The notes: generated by a model from the sequence alone, not told the origin. Counted from the stretch's first letter, positions 1-9,309 are shown. The stretch is 64,000 nt of DNA from Cupriavidus sp. WGlv3 (GCF_023952475.1 NZ_JALHRX010000008.1:186001-250000), one strand, 5' to 3'. Program-made: numbers and translations.

Positions 1-20
1 GTCCCGCTACAAAGTCCGCC

Positions 21-782
21 GTGACGCCCGCTCAACGAAGCCGCGGACGTAAGTCCCGCATCTTCATCACTGGCTCGTCCGACGGACTCGGCCATGCCGC
101 GGCACGGACGCTGCTCGGCGACGGGCATGAGGTGGTGGTGCACGTTCGCTCCCAGGCGCGGCTGCCCGCCGTCAGGGAGCTTGTGGAGCAGGGTGCCATC
201 GCAACCATCGGCGATCTTTCCGACCTGAAGCAGACACGGGACCTGGCCCGGCAGGTCAACGCCATTGGCACGATGGACGCGGTGATCCACAACGCGGGGA
301 TCCTGTCAGGGCCCCAGGTCCTGATGGTCAACGTCGTCGCGCCGTACCTGCTCACGGCGCTGATCCGGCGCCCCAGGCGGCTGATCTACCTGAGCAGCAG
401 CATGCACAAGGGTGGCCGGACGAGTCTTGACGGCATCGACTGGTCCGGGCGTACCGGCACAGCTGGCTATTCGGAAAGCAAGCTTTTCATCACGACCCTG
501 GCGGCAGCCGTGGCGCGGCTGTGGCCCGACGTCTACAGCAACGCAGTCGATCCGGGCTGGGTTCCCACCAAGATGGGGGGTGCGAATGCGCCGGACGACC
601 TTCGGCTGGGACATCTGACCCAGGAGTGGCTGGCTACCAGCAACGATCCGCGGGCGCTGATCAGCGGCGGGTATTGGTACCACCAGCGGTTGCAGGAGCC
701 GCACGCCCTCGTCCGCGACACGAAATTCCAGGATCGGTTGCTGGGCGAACTGGCCCGCGTGACAGGAACAAGACTGGTTTGA
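21..782 (+). CDS. SDR family NAD(P)-dependent oxidoreductase (start may lie outside window)
   Basis: A 253-residue short-chain dehydrogenase with a Rossmann fold. The cofactor loop TGSSDGLG is at residues 17-24, followed by HNAG (the NNAG-type motif), a run of serines before the active site, and the catalytic YSESK tetrad segment in the middle of the protein. The C-terminal half resembles the atypical, WW-domain-oxidoreductase-like SDRs, with a DPGWVPT segment after the catalytic lysine. The apparent start is a GTG only 20 bases from the window edge and the frame stays open to that edge, so the true start may be upstream. No neighbour indicates a substrate; it is probably a general aldehyde, ketone or quinone reductase. 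Confidence 0.75.
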   Translation: MTPAQRSRGRKSRIFITGSSDGLGHAAARTLLGDGHEVVVHVRSQARLPAVRELVEQGAIATIGDLSDLKQTRDLARQVNAIGTMDAVIHNAGILSGPQVLMVNVVAPYLLTALIRRPRRLIYLSSSMHKGGRTSLDGIDWSGRTGTAGYSESKLFITTLAAAVARLWPDVYSNAVDPGWVPTKMGGANAPDDLRLGHLTQEWLATSNDPRALISGGYWYHQRLQEPHALVRDTKFQDRLLGELARVTGTRLV

Positions 783-919
783 TGCCAAGACCCGGCGATC
801 GAGCGTTCGAGCCTCGGCCTTAATCGTCACACAGTCCACCGGGAAGTATTTCATCCGGCACAGCTTGTGGTGTCCCAGCATACGTACTTTCACCTAATGC
901 TGCATTGCGACAATTCTTT

Positions 920-928
920 TGCTACAAT
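920..928 (+). promoter_or_regulatory. extended -10 promoter for the 61-aa gene
   Basis: TGCTACAAT is an extended -10 element (TG, one base, then TACAAT), 42 bases before the ATG at 971. No convincing -35 is seen at the right spacing, which is usual for extended -10 promoters. Because it lies inside the longer reading frame that opens at 905, it argues for translation from 971. Confidence 0.5.
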
Positions 929-970
929 CAGGGAAAACCCCATGAGGGTAATCCCGAAAGGAAGGACGCC

Positions 971-1156
971 ATGAACACCCAATCCGATATCAAGCTGACC
1001 GATCAACTGGAACGCCAACTCATCGAGCGCGAGCTCGGCACGCAAAGCCTGGGCTTCGCCCACGACGTGAAGCGGGCCATCGCCGCCGTGCAGTCGGTGA
1101 TCGAGCGCCTGCAAAGCCAGGCCCGCCAGGCCAAGGTGGCCTACGCCAACGGCTGA
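971..1156 (+). CDS. small conserved-looking hypothetical protein (61 aa)
   Basis: I do not recognise the family. The 61-residue product is soluble, charged and predicted largely helical (LTDQLERQLIERELG, then an Ala/Gln/Arg-rich helix ending in AYANG), with no signal peptide, cysteines or membrane segment. ATG 971 is chosen because AAGGA lies at the right distance upstream and an extended -10 box sits at 920-928; the longer frame from 905 would start inside that promoter. It stands alone, before a DMT-family exporter. The helical character would suit a small protein-binding or DNA-binding accessory protein, but that is only a guess. Confidence 0.6.
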   Translation: MNTQSDIKLTDQLERQLIERELGTQSLGFAHDVKRAIAAVQSVIERLQSQARQAKVAYANG

Positions 1157-1342
1157 TCGCTGGCGACAGCAGTACGGTAGTTGCGGCCCGTCCGGGCTGC
1201 GTTGAAGAACCGGCCAACCGTGCGCCCGTCCGGGTGAACGCGGCCGGTTTTGTTTTGCCTGTGGTGCCGGAGTGCTTTGTGAGCAACTTTCACAAGGCTT
1301 GCCAGCACTTTTCGTTTTGCCGCGGCGGCGGACACGGCTATC

Positions 1343-2248
1343 TTGAATGCCTTTTCCGAACCGGTCCGCCCCATGTCTGCGCTTGTGCTGCTGTGCCTGC
1401 TGATCACCTATGTGGTCTGGGGCACCACCTACCTGGCGATCCGCTTTACGCTGGAGAGCTTTCCGCCGCTGTTCATGATGGGCACGCGCTTCCTGTGCGC
1501 GGGCCTGCTGCTGGCCGCGTGGCTGGCGTGGCGCGGCACGCCGATGCCATCGGCGCGGCAGTTGCGCCATTGCGCTGTGCCGGCCTTGTTTCTGCTGGTG
1601 GGCGGCATGGGTCTCACTGCCATTGCCGAGCAGACCATTTCCTCTGGCGCGACCACGGTGATGATCGGGTCGATGCCGATCTTTGCGCTGATCTGGGGCG
1701 CGTGCTTCGGCAACCGGCCGAAGTGGTATGAGTATGTGGCAATCGCCATCGGCAGCGCCGGCATCCTGGTGCTGACCGCGGGCGCGGAGTTCCAGGTCAG
1801 CACCGGCGGCGTGGTGGCGCTGCTGCTGGCGGTGGCGAGCTGGTCCTTCGGCTCGCAGCTGGCGCGCCGGCTGGACCTGCCGCCAGGGGCGGCGGCGTTT
1901 GCCGCGGAGATGGTGATCGGCGGCGTGGTGCTGATGGCGCTGTCGCTGCTGCGGCAGGAGCCGTGGCCGTCTTCAGTCAGCGCGCAGGCCGGCTGGGCCT
2001 GGGTCTACCTGGTGGTGGCGGGGTCGCTGGTGGCGTTCTCCGCCTACATGTACCTGGTCTCGACGGTCAGCCAGACCCTGGCGGCAAGCTATGTCTACGT
2101 GAACCCGCCGGTGGCGCTGGCCATGGGCGCGTGGCTGGGCGGTGAACAGATCGCGCCGCAGACGCTGGGCGCGGTGGTGCTGATCCTGGCGGCGCTGCTG
2201 GTGCTGAGCCTGGGCACGCTGCGCACGGCGCGGACCCAGGCGGCCTGA
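1343..2248 (+). CDS. EamA/DMT-superfamily inner-membrane exporter (YedA/RhaT type)
   Basis: A 301-residue hydrophobic protein with about ten membrane segments in two EamA repeats, roughly residues 11-140 and 155-290. The first helix carries the LLITYVVWGTTYLAIR signature typical of the YedA/RhaT branch of drug/metabolite transporters, and short Arg-rich loops separate the helices. Members export amino acids or small metabolites across the cytoplasmic membrane; the substrate cannot be read from sequence. No Shine-Dalgarno is clear before either ATG 1343 or ATG 1373, and the latter (starting MSALVLL) is a plausible shorter start. It converges on the GntR gene only 22 bases downstream. Confidence 0.85.
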   Translation: MNAFSEPVRPMSALVLLCLLITYVVWGTTYLAIRFTLESFPPLFMMGTRFLCAGLLLAAWLAWRGTPMPSARQLRHCAVPALFLLVGGMGLTAIAEQTISSGATTVMIGSMPIFALIWGACFGNRPKWYEYVAIAIGSAGILVLTAGAEFQVSTGGVVALLLAVASWSFGSQLARRLDLPPGAAAFAAEMVIGGVVLMALSLLRQEPWPSSVSAQAGWAWVYLVVAGSLVAFSAYMYLVSTVSQTLAASYVYVNPPVALAMGAWLGGEQIAPQTLGAVVLILAALLVLSLGTLRTARTQAA

Positions 2249-2270
2249 CGGCACCGTGCGGGCGGGGCCC

Positions 2271-2963
2271 TCAGCGACCCGACTGCTCCTGGATCCACAG
2301 CGACAGCCGCACCTTGTAGGCCTGCTGGATATGGCGGCGCGCGATCTGCTCGGCCAGCGTCGGATCGCGCTGCTCCAGCGCTTCCACCAGCGAGATGTGT
2401 TCTTCGTACGAGCTGCGCGCGCGCCCCGGCACCGCCAGCGTGGTGCGTCCGAGCAGCGCCATGGATTCATGCAGCGAGCGCAGCGTCTTCAGCAGGTAGC
2501 GGTTGTGGGCGCAGCGGTGCAGGGTTTCATGGAACAGCCGGTTGTTCAGCGCGAGCCGGTCGGGGTCGTCGGCGATGGCGAGGTCGCGCTCGACGATATC
2601 GCGCAGCAGCGAGATCTCGACGTCGGTGGCGTGGCGCGCGGCCAGCGCGGCGGCGGTGCCTTCCAGCACTTCGCGCATCACGTACAGCTCGCTGACCATG
2701 CTGGCGTCGAGCTGCGTCACCATCATGCCGCGATTGGGCTCGTTGACGACCAGGCCCTCGGATTCCAGCCGGGACAGCGCTTCACGCACGGGCGTACGGG
2801 ACAATCCCAGCGATTCGGCGAGTTCCACCTCGCGCAGCCGGGTGCCAGGGGAAAGCTGGCCGGCCTGGATGGCGGCGCGCAGCTGCTGGTAGGCGCGCTC
2901 CGAGCGCGGGAGCGATGCAGCCTGGCCGCTCTCGGCGGCGCCGGCGAACTCTTGAGAAATCAT
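2271..2963 (-). CDS. GntR-family transcriptional regulator, FCD (FadR-type) subfamily
   Basis: A 230-residue regulator. The N-terminal winged helix (about residues 18-85) has the GntR pattern LRAAIQAGQLSPGTRLRE followed by LSRTPVREAL in the recognition helix. The C-terminal all-helical FCD ligand domain (about 95-220) carries the Asp/His metal-site positions, including RLFHETLHR. The family usually represses a neighbouring catabolic or transport operon and is released by an acid metabolite. It converges with the DMT exporter at 1343 and lies downstream of opgD, so its target is not obvious. It is distinct in sequence from the second GntR protein at 7011. Confidence 0.88.
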   Translation of the reverse strand: MISQEFAGAAESGQAASLPRSERAYQQLRAAIQAGQLSPGTRLREVELAESLGLSRTPVREALSRLESEGLVVNEPNRGMMVTQLDASMVSELYVMREVLEGTAAALAARHATDVEISLLRDIVERDLAIADDPDRLALNNRLFHETLHRCAHNRYLLKTLRSLHESMALLGRTTLAVPGRARSSYEEHISLVEALEQRDPTLAEQIARRHIQQAYKVRLSLWIQEQSGR

Positions 2964-3091
2964 GTGAGGCTGGCGGATGCAGTGGAACTGTCGTAGCCAG
3001 CCATCATACCCGCTCGCGCCCGCCTGACATCACGGTGTCGCAATAAGGTGTAAAGGGGCTGGCCCGGCGCCAGCCCCCCGCGGCGGGGGCG

Positions 3092-4705
3092 TCAGCCCGC
3101 CGGTGACTGGAACGGGTGGTACTGGTACAGCCAGGTTTCCGACAGCGGCTTGCCGTTCAGGCGCAGGAACAGCCGCAGGTCGACCGGCTGGGCCCCGTCG
3201 GTGGTCAGGTCGAACTGGGCGCGCCAGTGCCCGGCCACGCCGTTGGGCACGGCTTCGGTGAAGACATAGGAGAAGGTGCCGCGCGAGGCGGTCAGCACCG
3301 CTTCGGGCTTGACGCCGAAGGGCAGCTTCTCCAGCGGCGCGCCCTTGAACTCGACCATGAACTTGCGCACGCCCCTGGGCCGCGGCTGTCCGGGCTGGCC
3401 GCCGTTGCCCAGGCGCGTGGCCACGCAGCGCGCCAGTGGCGAGGGGTAGGGCTCGTCGGCCGCCCAGTGCAGCCGGTAGCGCAGGCGGTAGGTGTTGCCG
3501 GCCTTGGCCGGCGCCTTGGGCACCCACATGGCGACGATGTTGTCGTGGATCTCGTCGTCGGTGCGCAACTCCACCAGCTGCACCGAGCCGGCGCCCCAGC
3601 CGTCGCGCGGCTCCACCCACAGGCTCGGACGGCGGTCGTAGTTGACGCCGTCCTGGTAGTGGTCGAACAGGCGGTCGCGCTGAAGCAGCCCGAAGCCCTT
3701 CGGGTTGTCGTCGGCGAAGGCTGAGGCCGTGGTCTGCGGCGGGTTGTTCAGCGGTCGCCAGATATGCTCGCCGGCGCCGTTCCACAGCGCCAGGCCGTCG
3801 GAGTCATGCACTTCGGGGCGCCAGTCGACCGCGGTGCCCTTGATGCTTTCGGAGAACCAGTACATCGAGGTCAGCGGCGCCAGCCCCAGCCGCGCCACGT
3901 CCTTGCGCAGGAACAGCACGCATTCGACGTCCATGATCACGGCCTTGGCGCGCTGCATGACGAAGCGGTAGGCGCCGGAGATGCTTGGTCCATCCAGCAG
4001 CGCGTAGACCGTGACGGTGTCGCTGTTGCCCTCGGGCGTGTCGAACCAGAAGTGAGTGAAGGCGGGGAATTCTTCCTGCTTGCCGGCTTCGGCGACGTCG
4101 ATGGCGATGCCGCGCGCGGACAAGCCGTACTGGTACAGCTCGCCGATCGCGCGGAAATACGAGGCGCCGAGGAAGGCCACCCAGTCGTTCTTGCGCCAGT
4201 CGCGGGTTTTCTGGTCGCCCAGGCGGCTTTCCTGGAAGCGGAAGCCGGCAAAGCCGCTGCCCGGCGGCAGCTTGTGCGCGGGGCTGTCGGCCGGCATGTC
4301 GAAGTAAGCATCGTCATAGACGATCTCGCGTGCCTTGCCGGTGCCGCCTTTAGCGCGCTCGATCACATGCATGCGCACCGGGCTGCGGAAGTAGGTGCCG
4401 AGATGGAAGAACGTGACCGGGAACTGGCCCGGGCCGCCGGCAAAGAGCGCATCCTCGGTGCGGAAGCGGATCTTGCCGTGGGCGTCGTAGTCGATCCTGG
4501 CCAGCACGTCCGCGGGCGGCGCGGGCGGCGGCGCGTACGGCTTGCCGGCCAGCGCGCGGGCGCGCTCGATCAGGGCGTCGAAGCCGAACGGCTGGGCCTC
4601 GCCTAGCTTGATCCGGCTGGCTGCCAGCACCGATGGGGTAATGCCGAGTGCGGCAAGCGCGGCAGAGGCACTGGCGGAAACCAGCAGGGTGCGGCGGTTC
4701 ATCAT
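3092..4705 (-). CDS. opgD: periplasmic glucan biosynthesis protein OpgD, Tat-exported
   Basis: A product of about 537 residues of the MdoG/OpgG-OpgD family, which shapes osmoregulated periplasmic glucans by acting on their linear backbone in the periplasm. The start at 4705 (MMNRRTLL) gives a twin-arginine signal (NRRTLLVS, then an Ala-rich hydrophobic stretch) as expected for OpgD; the frame runs 26 codons further upstream but would bury this signal. The mature protein has the family segments FHLGTYFRSPVRM and FWFDTPEGN and a C-terminal immunoglobulin-like domain ending in WLYQYHPF. No opgH glucosyltransferase is adjacent, so it probably acts with glucan genes elsewhere. AAGGA lies about 12 bases before the chosen ATG. 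Confidence 0.88.
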   Translation of the reverse strand: MMNRRTLLVSASASAALAALGITPSVLAASRIKLGEAQPFGFDALIERARALAGKPYAPPPAPPADVLARIDYDAHGKIRFRTEDALFAGGPGQFPVTFFHLGTYFRSPVRMHVIERAKGGTGKAREIVYDDAYFDMPADSPAHKLPPGSGFAGFRFQESRLGDQKTRDWRKNDWVAFLGASYFRAIGELYQYGLSARGIAIDVAEAGKQEEFPAFTHFWFDTPEGNSDTVTVYALLDGPSISGAYRFVMQRAKAVIMDVECVLFLRKDVARLGLAPLTSMYWFSESIKGTAVDWRPEVHDSDGLALWNGAGEHIWRPLNNPPQTTASAFADDNPKGFGLLQRDRLFDHYQDGVNYDRRPSLWVEPRDGWGAGSVQLVELRTDDEIHDNIVAMWVPKAPAKAGNTYRLRYRLHWAADEPYPSPLARCVATRLGNGGQPGQPRPRGVRKFMVEFKGAPLEKLPFGVKPEAVLTASRGTFSYVFTEAVPNGVAGHWRAQFDLTTDGAQPVDLRLFLRLNGKPLSETWLYQYHPFQSPAG

Positions 4706-4812
4706 GTGGTGAAAGCGTCCTTTTATTGTCCGGGATTGAGCAGAACTGTAAAAGACGCCGGCGCCGCGGAAAAGTTCGGACACCCTCTGTTACAGCGGGT
4801 GGCGCCGGCGCC

Positions 4813-5577
4813 TCACCGCACCTCGCTCGCCTCGCGCGCGGCGCGGCGCTGCCGGCGCCGTTGTCGCGCCAGCATGTTCAGCCCCTCGACCGAGGCTGAG
4901 AACGCCATCGCCGTATAGATGTACCCCTTGGGCACGTGCGTGCCGAGGCCTTCGGCGATCAGCGTCATGCCGATCATCATCAGGAAGGCCAGCGCCAGCA
5001 TCACGATGGTCGGGTTGCGGTTGATGAAGTTGGCCAGCGGGGTCGCCGCGAACAGCATCGCCATCACCGCCGCGATCACGGCCACGAACATGATCTGCAC
5101 GTGTTCGGTCATGCCGACCGCGGTGATGATGCTGTCGATCGAAAACACCAGGTCCAGCACCAGGATTTGGCCGATGGCGGCGGCAAAGCTGTGCACCGCC
5201 TGGGTCGTGCCGCTTTCCTCGCCTTCCTCGGCGGCGGTGACGTGGTGATGGATTTCACGCGTGGCCTTCCACACCAGGAAGCCGCCGCCCGCGATCAGGA
5301 TCAGGTCGCGCCACGACAGCCCATGGCCCAGCACGGTGAAGAGCGGCTGGGTCAGCGTGACGATGAAGGCGATGGTCGCCAGCAGGCCCAGGCGCAGCAG
5401 CAGCGCCAGGCTGATGCCGATCTTGCGGGCCTTCTCCCGCATCTCCGCGGGCAGCTTGTTGGTCAGGATCGAGATGAAGATCAGGTTGTCGATCCCCAGC
5501 ACGATTTCCATCGCCACCAGCGTGGCCAGCGCCGCCCAGGCGGCGGGATCCTGCAGCAATGCCAACGTCGCTTCCAT
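4813..5577 (-). CDS. TerC-family integral membrane protein
   Basis: A 254-residue polytopic protein with about seven membrane helices and the paired acidic TerC signatures [14 protein letters not shown] near the N terminus and [12 protein letters not shown] after the central loop. The charged residues within helices are typical of a metal-ion site. TerC/YoaE/Alx-like proteins sit in the cytoplasmic membrane and are linked to metal (Mn2+) export or stress and tellurite resistance; which applies here is not visible. An Arg-rich tail ([10 protein letters not shown]) is probably cytoplasmic. It lies 107 bases downstream of opgD, on the same strand, and has no tellurite genes around it. Confidence 0.85.
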   Translation of the reverse strand: MEATLALLQDPAAWAALATLVAMEIVLGIDNLIFISILTNKLPAEMREKARKIGISLALLLRLGLLATIAFIVTLTQPLFTVLGHGLSWRDLILIAGGGFLVWKATREIHHHVTAAEEGEESGTTQAVHSFAAAIGQILVLDLVFSIDSIITAVGMTEHVQIMFVAVIAAVMAMLFAATPLANFINRNPTIVMLALAFLMMIGMTLIAEGLGTHVPKGYIYTAMAFSASVEGLNMLARQRRRQRRAAREASEVR

Positions 5578-5713
5578 GAAGGCTCCGGAGTGATGGGAGG
5601 GCGCATGCAGGCTTCATGTTAGCGCAGCGTCGCTTGGCCGCGCAGCCTGTCACATAAAGATAAAGGCGCGCCCGAGAGGGCGATTGGCAGGTTGCCATGT
5701 GTCGTCATGGAAT

Positions 5714-5731
5714 ATAGTATGTGATATATCA
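5714..5731. promoter_or_regulatory. oxalate-regulon operator A (TGATATATCA)
   Basis: TATGTGATATATCA at 5718-5731 contains the perfect 10-bp palindrome TGATATATCA. It lies 34 bases before ATG 5765 and overlaps a possible -10 (TATAGT, 5713-5718; TTGCCA at 5692 as -35). The same word recurs upstream of the regulator, CoA-transferase, oxc and antiporter genes, so a repressor site is likely. The GntR protein at 7011 is the natural candidate (inference). Confidence 0.7.
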
Positions 5732-5764
5732 AAAGATCCAATCGAGCCATCAAGGAGGCAGCAT

Positions 5765-6742
5765 ATGAAAGTCTGTATCTACGGCGCCGGTGCCATCGGC
5801 GGCTATGTCGGGGCGCAGCTGGCGCGCGCGGGAGCCGAGGTCAGCTTTGTCGCGCGCGGACCCCACCTCGCGGCGATGCAGGAGCACGGCGTCAAGCTGC
5901 TGATCGATGGAGAGGAGCGGGTCGCGAAGGTGCGCAGTACCAGCGATCCGCGCGAACTCGGGCCCCAGGACTATGTGTTCATCACCCTCAAGGCGCATTC
6001 GGTGCCCGGCGTGGTAGACCAGATGCAGCCGCTGCTGGGGCGTGATACCGCGATCGTGACCGGCGTCAACGGCATTCCTTACTGGTACTTCTACAAGCAC
6101 GGCGGCGAGCTGGCCGGCCGCACGCTGGAGAGCGTCGATCCCGGCGGGCGCCAGTGGCAGCGCCTGGGGCCGGAGCGGGCCATCGGCTGCGTGGTCTATC
6201 CGGCCGCCGAAATCGTCGCGCCGGGCGTGATCAAGCATGTCTACGGCAAGAAGTTCCCGCTGGGCGAGCCGGACGGCAGCCGCTCCGCGCGCGTGACCCG
6301 GCTCAGCGAAATGATGATGGCAGCCGACCTCGACGCCCCGGTGCGCGACAACATCCGCGACGAGATCTGGCTCAAGCTGTGGGGCAACCTGTGCTTCAAC
6401 CCGATCAGCGCGCTGACCCACGCCACGCTCGATGTCATCACCGCCGACCCCGCCACGCGCGAGCTGTCGCGCCAGATGATGGTGGAGGCCCAGGGCATCG
6501 CCGAGCGCTTCGGGGTGAAGTTCCGCGTCGACGTGGAACGGCGCATCGACGGCGCCGGCGCCGTGGGCGCGCACAAGACCTCGATGCTGCAGGACCTGGA
6601 GGCGGGGCGGGCCATGGAAATCGACCCGCTGCTGACGGTGGTGCAGGAAATGGGGCGGCTGGTGGGCGAGCCGACGCCGATGTGCGATGCCGTGCTCGGG
6701 CTGATCAAGCAGCGCGACGCGATGGCCAAGCTTGCCGCCTGA
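5765..6742 (+). CDS. ketopantoate reductase-like (PanE/ApbA family) NAD(P)H oxidoreductase
   Basis: A 325-residue two-domain reductase. The N-terminal Rossmann domain opens with VCIYGAGAIGGYVGAQLARAG (GxGxxG at residues 7-12). The C-terminal helical ApbA domain contains KLWGNLCFNPISALTHA and the KTSMLQDLEAGRAMEID segment, which fits the PanE substrate-binding region. ATG 5765 follows a strong AAGGAGG. Classical PanE reduces 2-dehydropantoate with NADPH, but placement behind an oxalate-regulon operator and 268 bases before the regulator gene suggests a catabolic 2-oxoacid, such as glyoxylate or a derivative. That substrate is inference. The true biosynthetic panE would be expected elsewhere in the genome. 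Confidence 0.8.
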   Translation: MKVCIYGAGAIGGYVGAQLARAGAEVSFVARGPHLAAMQEHGVKLLIDGEERVAKVRSTSDPRELGPQDYVFITLKAHSVPGVVDQMQPLLGRDTAIVTGVNGIPYWYFYKHGGELAGRTLESVDPGGRQWQRLGPERAIGCVVYPAAEIVAPGVIKHVYGKKFPLGEPDGSRSARVTRLSEMMMAADLDAPVRDNIRDEIWLKLWGNLCFNPISALTHATLDVITADPATRELSRQMMVEAQGIAERFGVKFRVDVERRIDGAGAVGAHKTSMLQDLEAGRAMEIDPLLTVVQEMGRLVGEPTPMCDAVLGLIKQRDAMAKLAA

Positions 6743-6842
6743 GGAGCAGGGGGATGCCACCGGGTCAGGCGTCCCCCGAGGGGCGGGCCGGGCACGCGAC
6801 GTGACGTGTTCCCGGCTCGCGAAGTCGAAAGGCAGGGCGATT

Positions 6843-6858
6843 GTGATATACCATATAC
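6843..6858. promoter_or_regulatory. oxalate-regulon operator B, divergent copy before the GntR gene
   Basis: GTGATATACCATATAC is an imperfect dyad related to the TGATATATCA core (TGATATACCA). It lies about 150 bases upstream of the GntR start at 7011, consistent with autoregulation. It is the most degenerate of the copies. Confidence 0.5.
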
Positions 6859-7010
6859 GACAGGCCGCGCACCGCTTTTGTGCCGATGCATGTGGAGCGC
6901 GCATCGTTTGATGCGTTTTCATAATGGGTCAGGCGTTTTTGCTAAGCTGTGCAGCAATGCGGAGGGCGCCATTCCGGCGGCCCGGCCGCCGGTCTCACAC
7001 GAGCAAATCC

Positions 7011-7730
7011 ATGTCTGCGCAAAGCCAATCCATCGTCCAGCCCAACGGGCTGTCCCTGTCGGTACAACCGATCAACGCCGGCGCGAGCCTGCGCGACCAG
7101 GCCTACGCCATGCTGCGCCAGGCCATCGCCGACGCCGACATCTACCAGTCGCGCGACGAGATCCGGCTGGATGAGCGGGTGCTGAGCGAGGCCATGGGCG
7201 TCAGCCGCACGCCGATCCGCGAAGCCATGACGCTGCTGGAGCAGGAAGGCTTCCTGCGCACCGTGCCGCGGCGCGGCATCTACATCATGCGCAAGACCAA
7301 GCGCGAGATCGTCGAGATGATCCAGATGTGGGCCGCGCTCGAAAGCATGGCGGCCCGGCTGGCCACCGAAAACGCCACCGACGCCGAGATCGCGCAGCTG
7401 CGCAGGATGTTCGACAGCTTCCGCGATTCCACCCCGGCCGAGCACATCGAAGAGTATTCCGACGCCAATATCGCGTTCCACCAGGCGATCGTGCAGCTGT
7501 CCAAGTCGCAGATCATCATGGACACGATCCGCAACATCTTTATCCACGTGCGCGCGATCCGGAAGATGACCATTTCGCAGAGCGACCGCGCGGCACGGTC
7601 GATCGTCGACCACCTGCGCATCATCGAGGCGCTGGAGCGGCGGGACACCGAACTGGCCGAGCGGCTGGTGCGGCAGCATTCGCTGGACCTCGCCGACTAC
7701 GTCGAGAAGCACTGCGATTTCCTGGACTGA
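7011..7730 (+). CDS. GntR-family (FCD) regulator, probable oxalate-regulon repressor
   Basis: A 239-residue regulator. After a polar N-terminal tail, the GntR winged helix occupies about residues 25-90 (QAYAMLRQAIADADIY, then EAMGVSRTPIREAMTLLEQEGFL). The FCD domain follows to the end, with conserved Asp/His metal or ligand positions in SDANIAFHQAIV, VDHLRIIEAL and RQHSLDLADYV. ATG 7011 (MSAQSQS) is preferred over the longer frame from 6924, which lacks regulator-like sequence. It sits between the PanE-like gene and the first CoA-transferase, and TGATATATCA-type operators occur before itself and those genes, so it is the likely local regulator, perhaps sensing oxalate, glyoxylate or a CoA ester. 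A hairpin terminator follows immediately. Confidence 0.88.
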   Translation: MSAQSQSIVQPNGLSLSVQPINAGASLRDQAYAMLRQAIADADIYQSRDEIRLDERVLSEAMGVSRTPIREAMTLLEQEGFLRTVPRRGIYIMRKTKREIVEMIQMWAALESMAARLATENATDAEIAQLRRMFDSFRDSTPAEHIEEYSDANIAFHQAIVQLSKSQIIMDTIRNIFIHVRAIRKMTISQSDRAARSIVDHLRIIEALERRDTELAERLVRQHSLDLADYVEKHCDFLD

Positions 7731-7752
7731 TACGGGCAGCAGCCAGGCGCAA

Positions 7753-7786
7753 AAAGCGGCGGACTCCGGTCCGCCGCTTTGCTTTT
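7753..7786 (+). terminator. rho-independent terminator after the GntR gene
   Basis: AAAGCGGCGGA (7753-7763) pairs perfectly with TCCGCCGCTTT (7770-7780) around a 6-base loop, followed by GCTTTT. It begins 23 bases after the GntR stop and separates that gene from the frc-type operon. Confidence 0.85.
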
Positions 7787-7823
7787 GGGGCCGCGCCAGA
7801 CATGCGAAGGGCATTTCGCTAAA

Positions 7824-7840
7824 TGGTGTGTGATATATCA
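7824..7840. promoter_or_regulatory. oxalate-regulon operator C (distal, inverted)
   Basis: GTGTGTGATATATCA contains the perfect TGATATATCA palindrome at 7831-7840. Its GTG-flanked side points opposite to operator D, 152 bases away, so the two form an inverted distal/proximal pair. Confidence 0.65.
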
Positions 7841-7982
7841 ATGTGAAAAGCGCTTAGGCCTTTATGCTCGCACAGCGCTGAAAACGCCGGTTCTTATGCC
7901 TTCCTTCACTGGATCGCCGGCGCTTGCTGCGTCGCATCGTCGATATTTGCACCGGAAGCGCCAAACTCCTCTTGCTCTCTTC

Positions 7983-8009
7983 TGATATATCACATACCGT
8001 ATGTCATCA
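7983..8009. promoter_or_regulatory. oxalate-regulon operator D (promoter-proximal)
   Basis: The site begins TGATATATCACATACCGTAT and continues TGTCATCA. The 27 bases are identical to operator F before oxc, and the first 20 are identical to operator H before the antiporter gene. A TTG-type -35 lies 11 bases before each core, so a bound protein would block RNA polymerase. ATG 8045 is 35 bases downstream, with GAGGAGA before it. Confidence 0.8.
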
Positions 8010-8044
8010 GAGACTACAAATAGCGGAAGAGGAGACCCTTCGCA

Positions 8045-9277
8045 ATGGAAACCAAAGCCCTGCAAGGTGTGCGCATCCTGGACATGACCCATGTCCAGGC
8101 GGGCCCGTCGGCGACGCAGTTGATGGCGTGGCTGGGCGCGGACGTGATCAAGGTGGAGATGCCGGGACGCGGCGACATCACGCGCAGCCAGTTGCGCGAC
8201 GTGCCGAACGCCGACAGCCTGTACTTCACCATGCTCAACTCCAACAAGCGCAGCCTGACGCTGAACATGAAGACGCCCGAAGGCAAGGCGCTGCTCGAAG
8301 ACCTGATCCAGCGCAGCGACGTGCTGATCGAGAACTTCGGTCCCGGCGTGCTGGCGCGCGCGGGTTTCGACTGGGACCACATGCAGGACCTGAACCCGCG
8401 CCTGGTCTATGCCTCGATCAAGGGCTTCGGCCCAGGCCCATACGCGGACTGCAAGGCCTACGAGAACGTGGCGCAGTGCATGGGCGGCTCGGCTTCGACC
8501 ACCGGCGACGCCGACGGCGTGCCCACGGTGACCGGCGCACAGATCGGCGACTCCGGCACCGGCGTGCATGCCGTGGTCGGCATCCTGGCCGCGCTGCTGC
8601 ATCGCGAACACACCGGCCGCGGCCAGCGCGTGGAAGTGGCGATGCAGGACGCGGTGCTGAACCTGTGCCGGGTCAAGCTGCGCGACCAGCAGCGCCTGGC
8701 CAACGGGCCGTTACGTGAATATCCCAACGAGGACTTCGGCGACCACGTGCCGCGCGCGGGCAATGCCTCGGGCGGCGGGCAGCCGGGCGCGGCGCTGCGT
8801 TGCGCGCCGGGTGGCCCCAACGACTACGTCTACGTCATTATCCAGCCGCAGGGCTGGGAGCCGTTGATGCGCCTGTGCGGGCGCGAAGAGCTGATCACCA
8901 ACCCGGACTACGCCACGCCCGAAGCCCGCCTCAAGCACCTGGCCGACTGCTTTGCCGTGATCGAGAAATGGACCCGCGGCATCAGCAAGTTCGAGGTGAT
9001 GGCGGCCCTGAACGAGGTCGATGTGCCGTGCGGCCCGATCCTGTCGATGAAGGACCTGATCGAGGACGAGTCGCTGTACCAGCGCGGCTACCTGGTCGAA
9101 CTGGAGCATCCGCAGCGCGGCAACTACGTGCAGCTGGGTTGCCCGATCACGCTGTCGGCCTCGCCGGTGCAGGTGGAGCGCTCGCCGCTGCTGGGCGAGC
9201 ACACCGAGGAGATCCTCGAGTGGCTGGGCCGCACGCCCGCGCAGATCGCTGCGATGAAGCTGGCCGGCGCGGTATGA
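8045..9277 (+). CDS. class III CoA-transferase (CaiB/BaiF), oxalate-CoA transferase paralogue
   Basis: A 410-residue family III CoA-transferase close to formyl-CoA:oxalate CoA-transferase throughout ([48 protein letters not shown]). The catalytic aspartate is D169 in [10 protein letters not shown]. The active-site glycine loop reads SGGGQP, whereas the second paralogue at 15494 and classical Frc have GGGGQP, so the CoA donor may differ (for example succinyl-CoA instead of formyl-CoA; inference). It is the first gene after the operator D promoter and is followed, after a palindromic repeat, by the FAH-family, pntA and pntB genes. The start is supported by a good GGAG site. Confidence 0.87.
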   Translation: METKALQGVRILDMTHVQAGPSATQLMAWLGADVIKVEMPGRGDITRSQLRDVPNADSLYFTMLNSNKRSLTLNMKTPEGKALLEDLIQRSDVLIENFGPGVLARAGFDWDHMQDLNPRLVYASIKGFGPGPYADCKAYENVAQCMGGSASTTGDADGVPTVTGAQIGDSGTGVHAVVGILAALLHREHTGRGQRVEVAMQDAVLNLCRVKLRDQQRLANGPLREYPNEDFGDHVPRAGNASGGGQPGAALRCAPGGPNDYVYVIIQPQGWEPLMRLCGREELITNPDYATPEARLKHLADCFAVIEKWTRGISKFEVMAALNEVDVPCGPILSMKDLIEDESLYQRGYLVELEHPQRGNYVQLGCPITLSASPVQVERSPLLGEHTEEILEWLGRTPAQIAAMKLAGAV

Positions 9278-9309
9278 GGCGCTTGCCAGCGGTTGCGTGA
9301 GCGTACCGG

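Larger units (their letters stand above)
7731..8044. other. 314-bp regulatory interval before the first CoA-transferase
   Basis: This non-coding interval holds the GntR terminator and two operator copies in opposite orientation (7831-7840 and 7983-8009). The second lies directly over the presumed promoter. No further gene is seen. Confidence 0.7.

Noticed and set aside
5765..6742. Calling the PanE-like gene panE.
   Set aside because: The family fits but the operator and neighbours point to oxalate metabolism, so the biosynthetic role is not supported.
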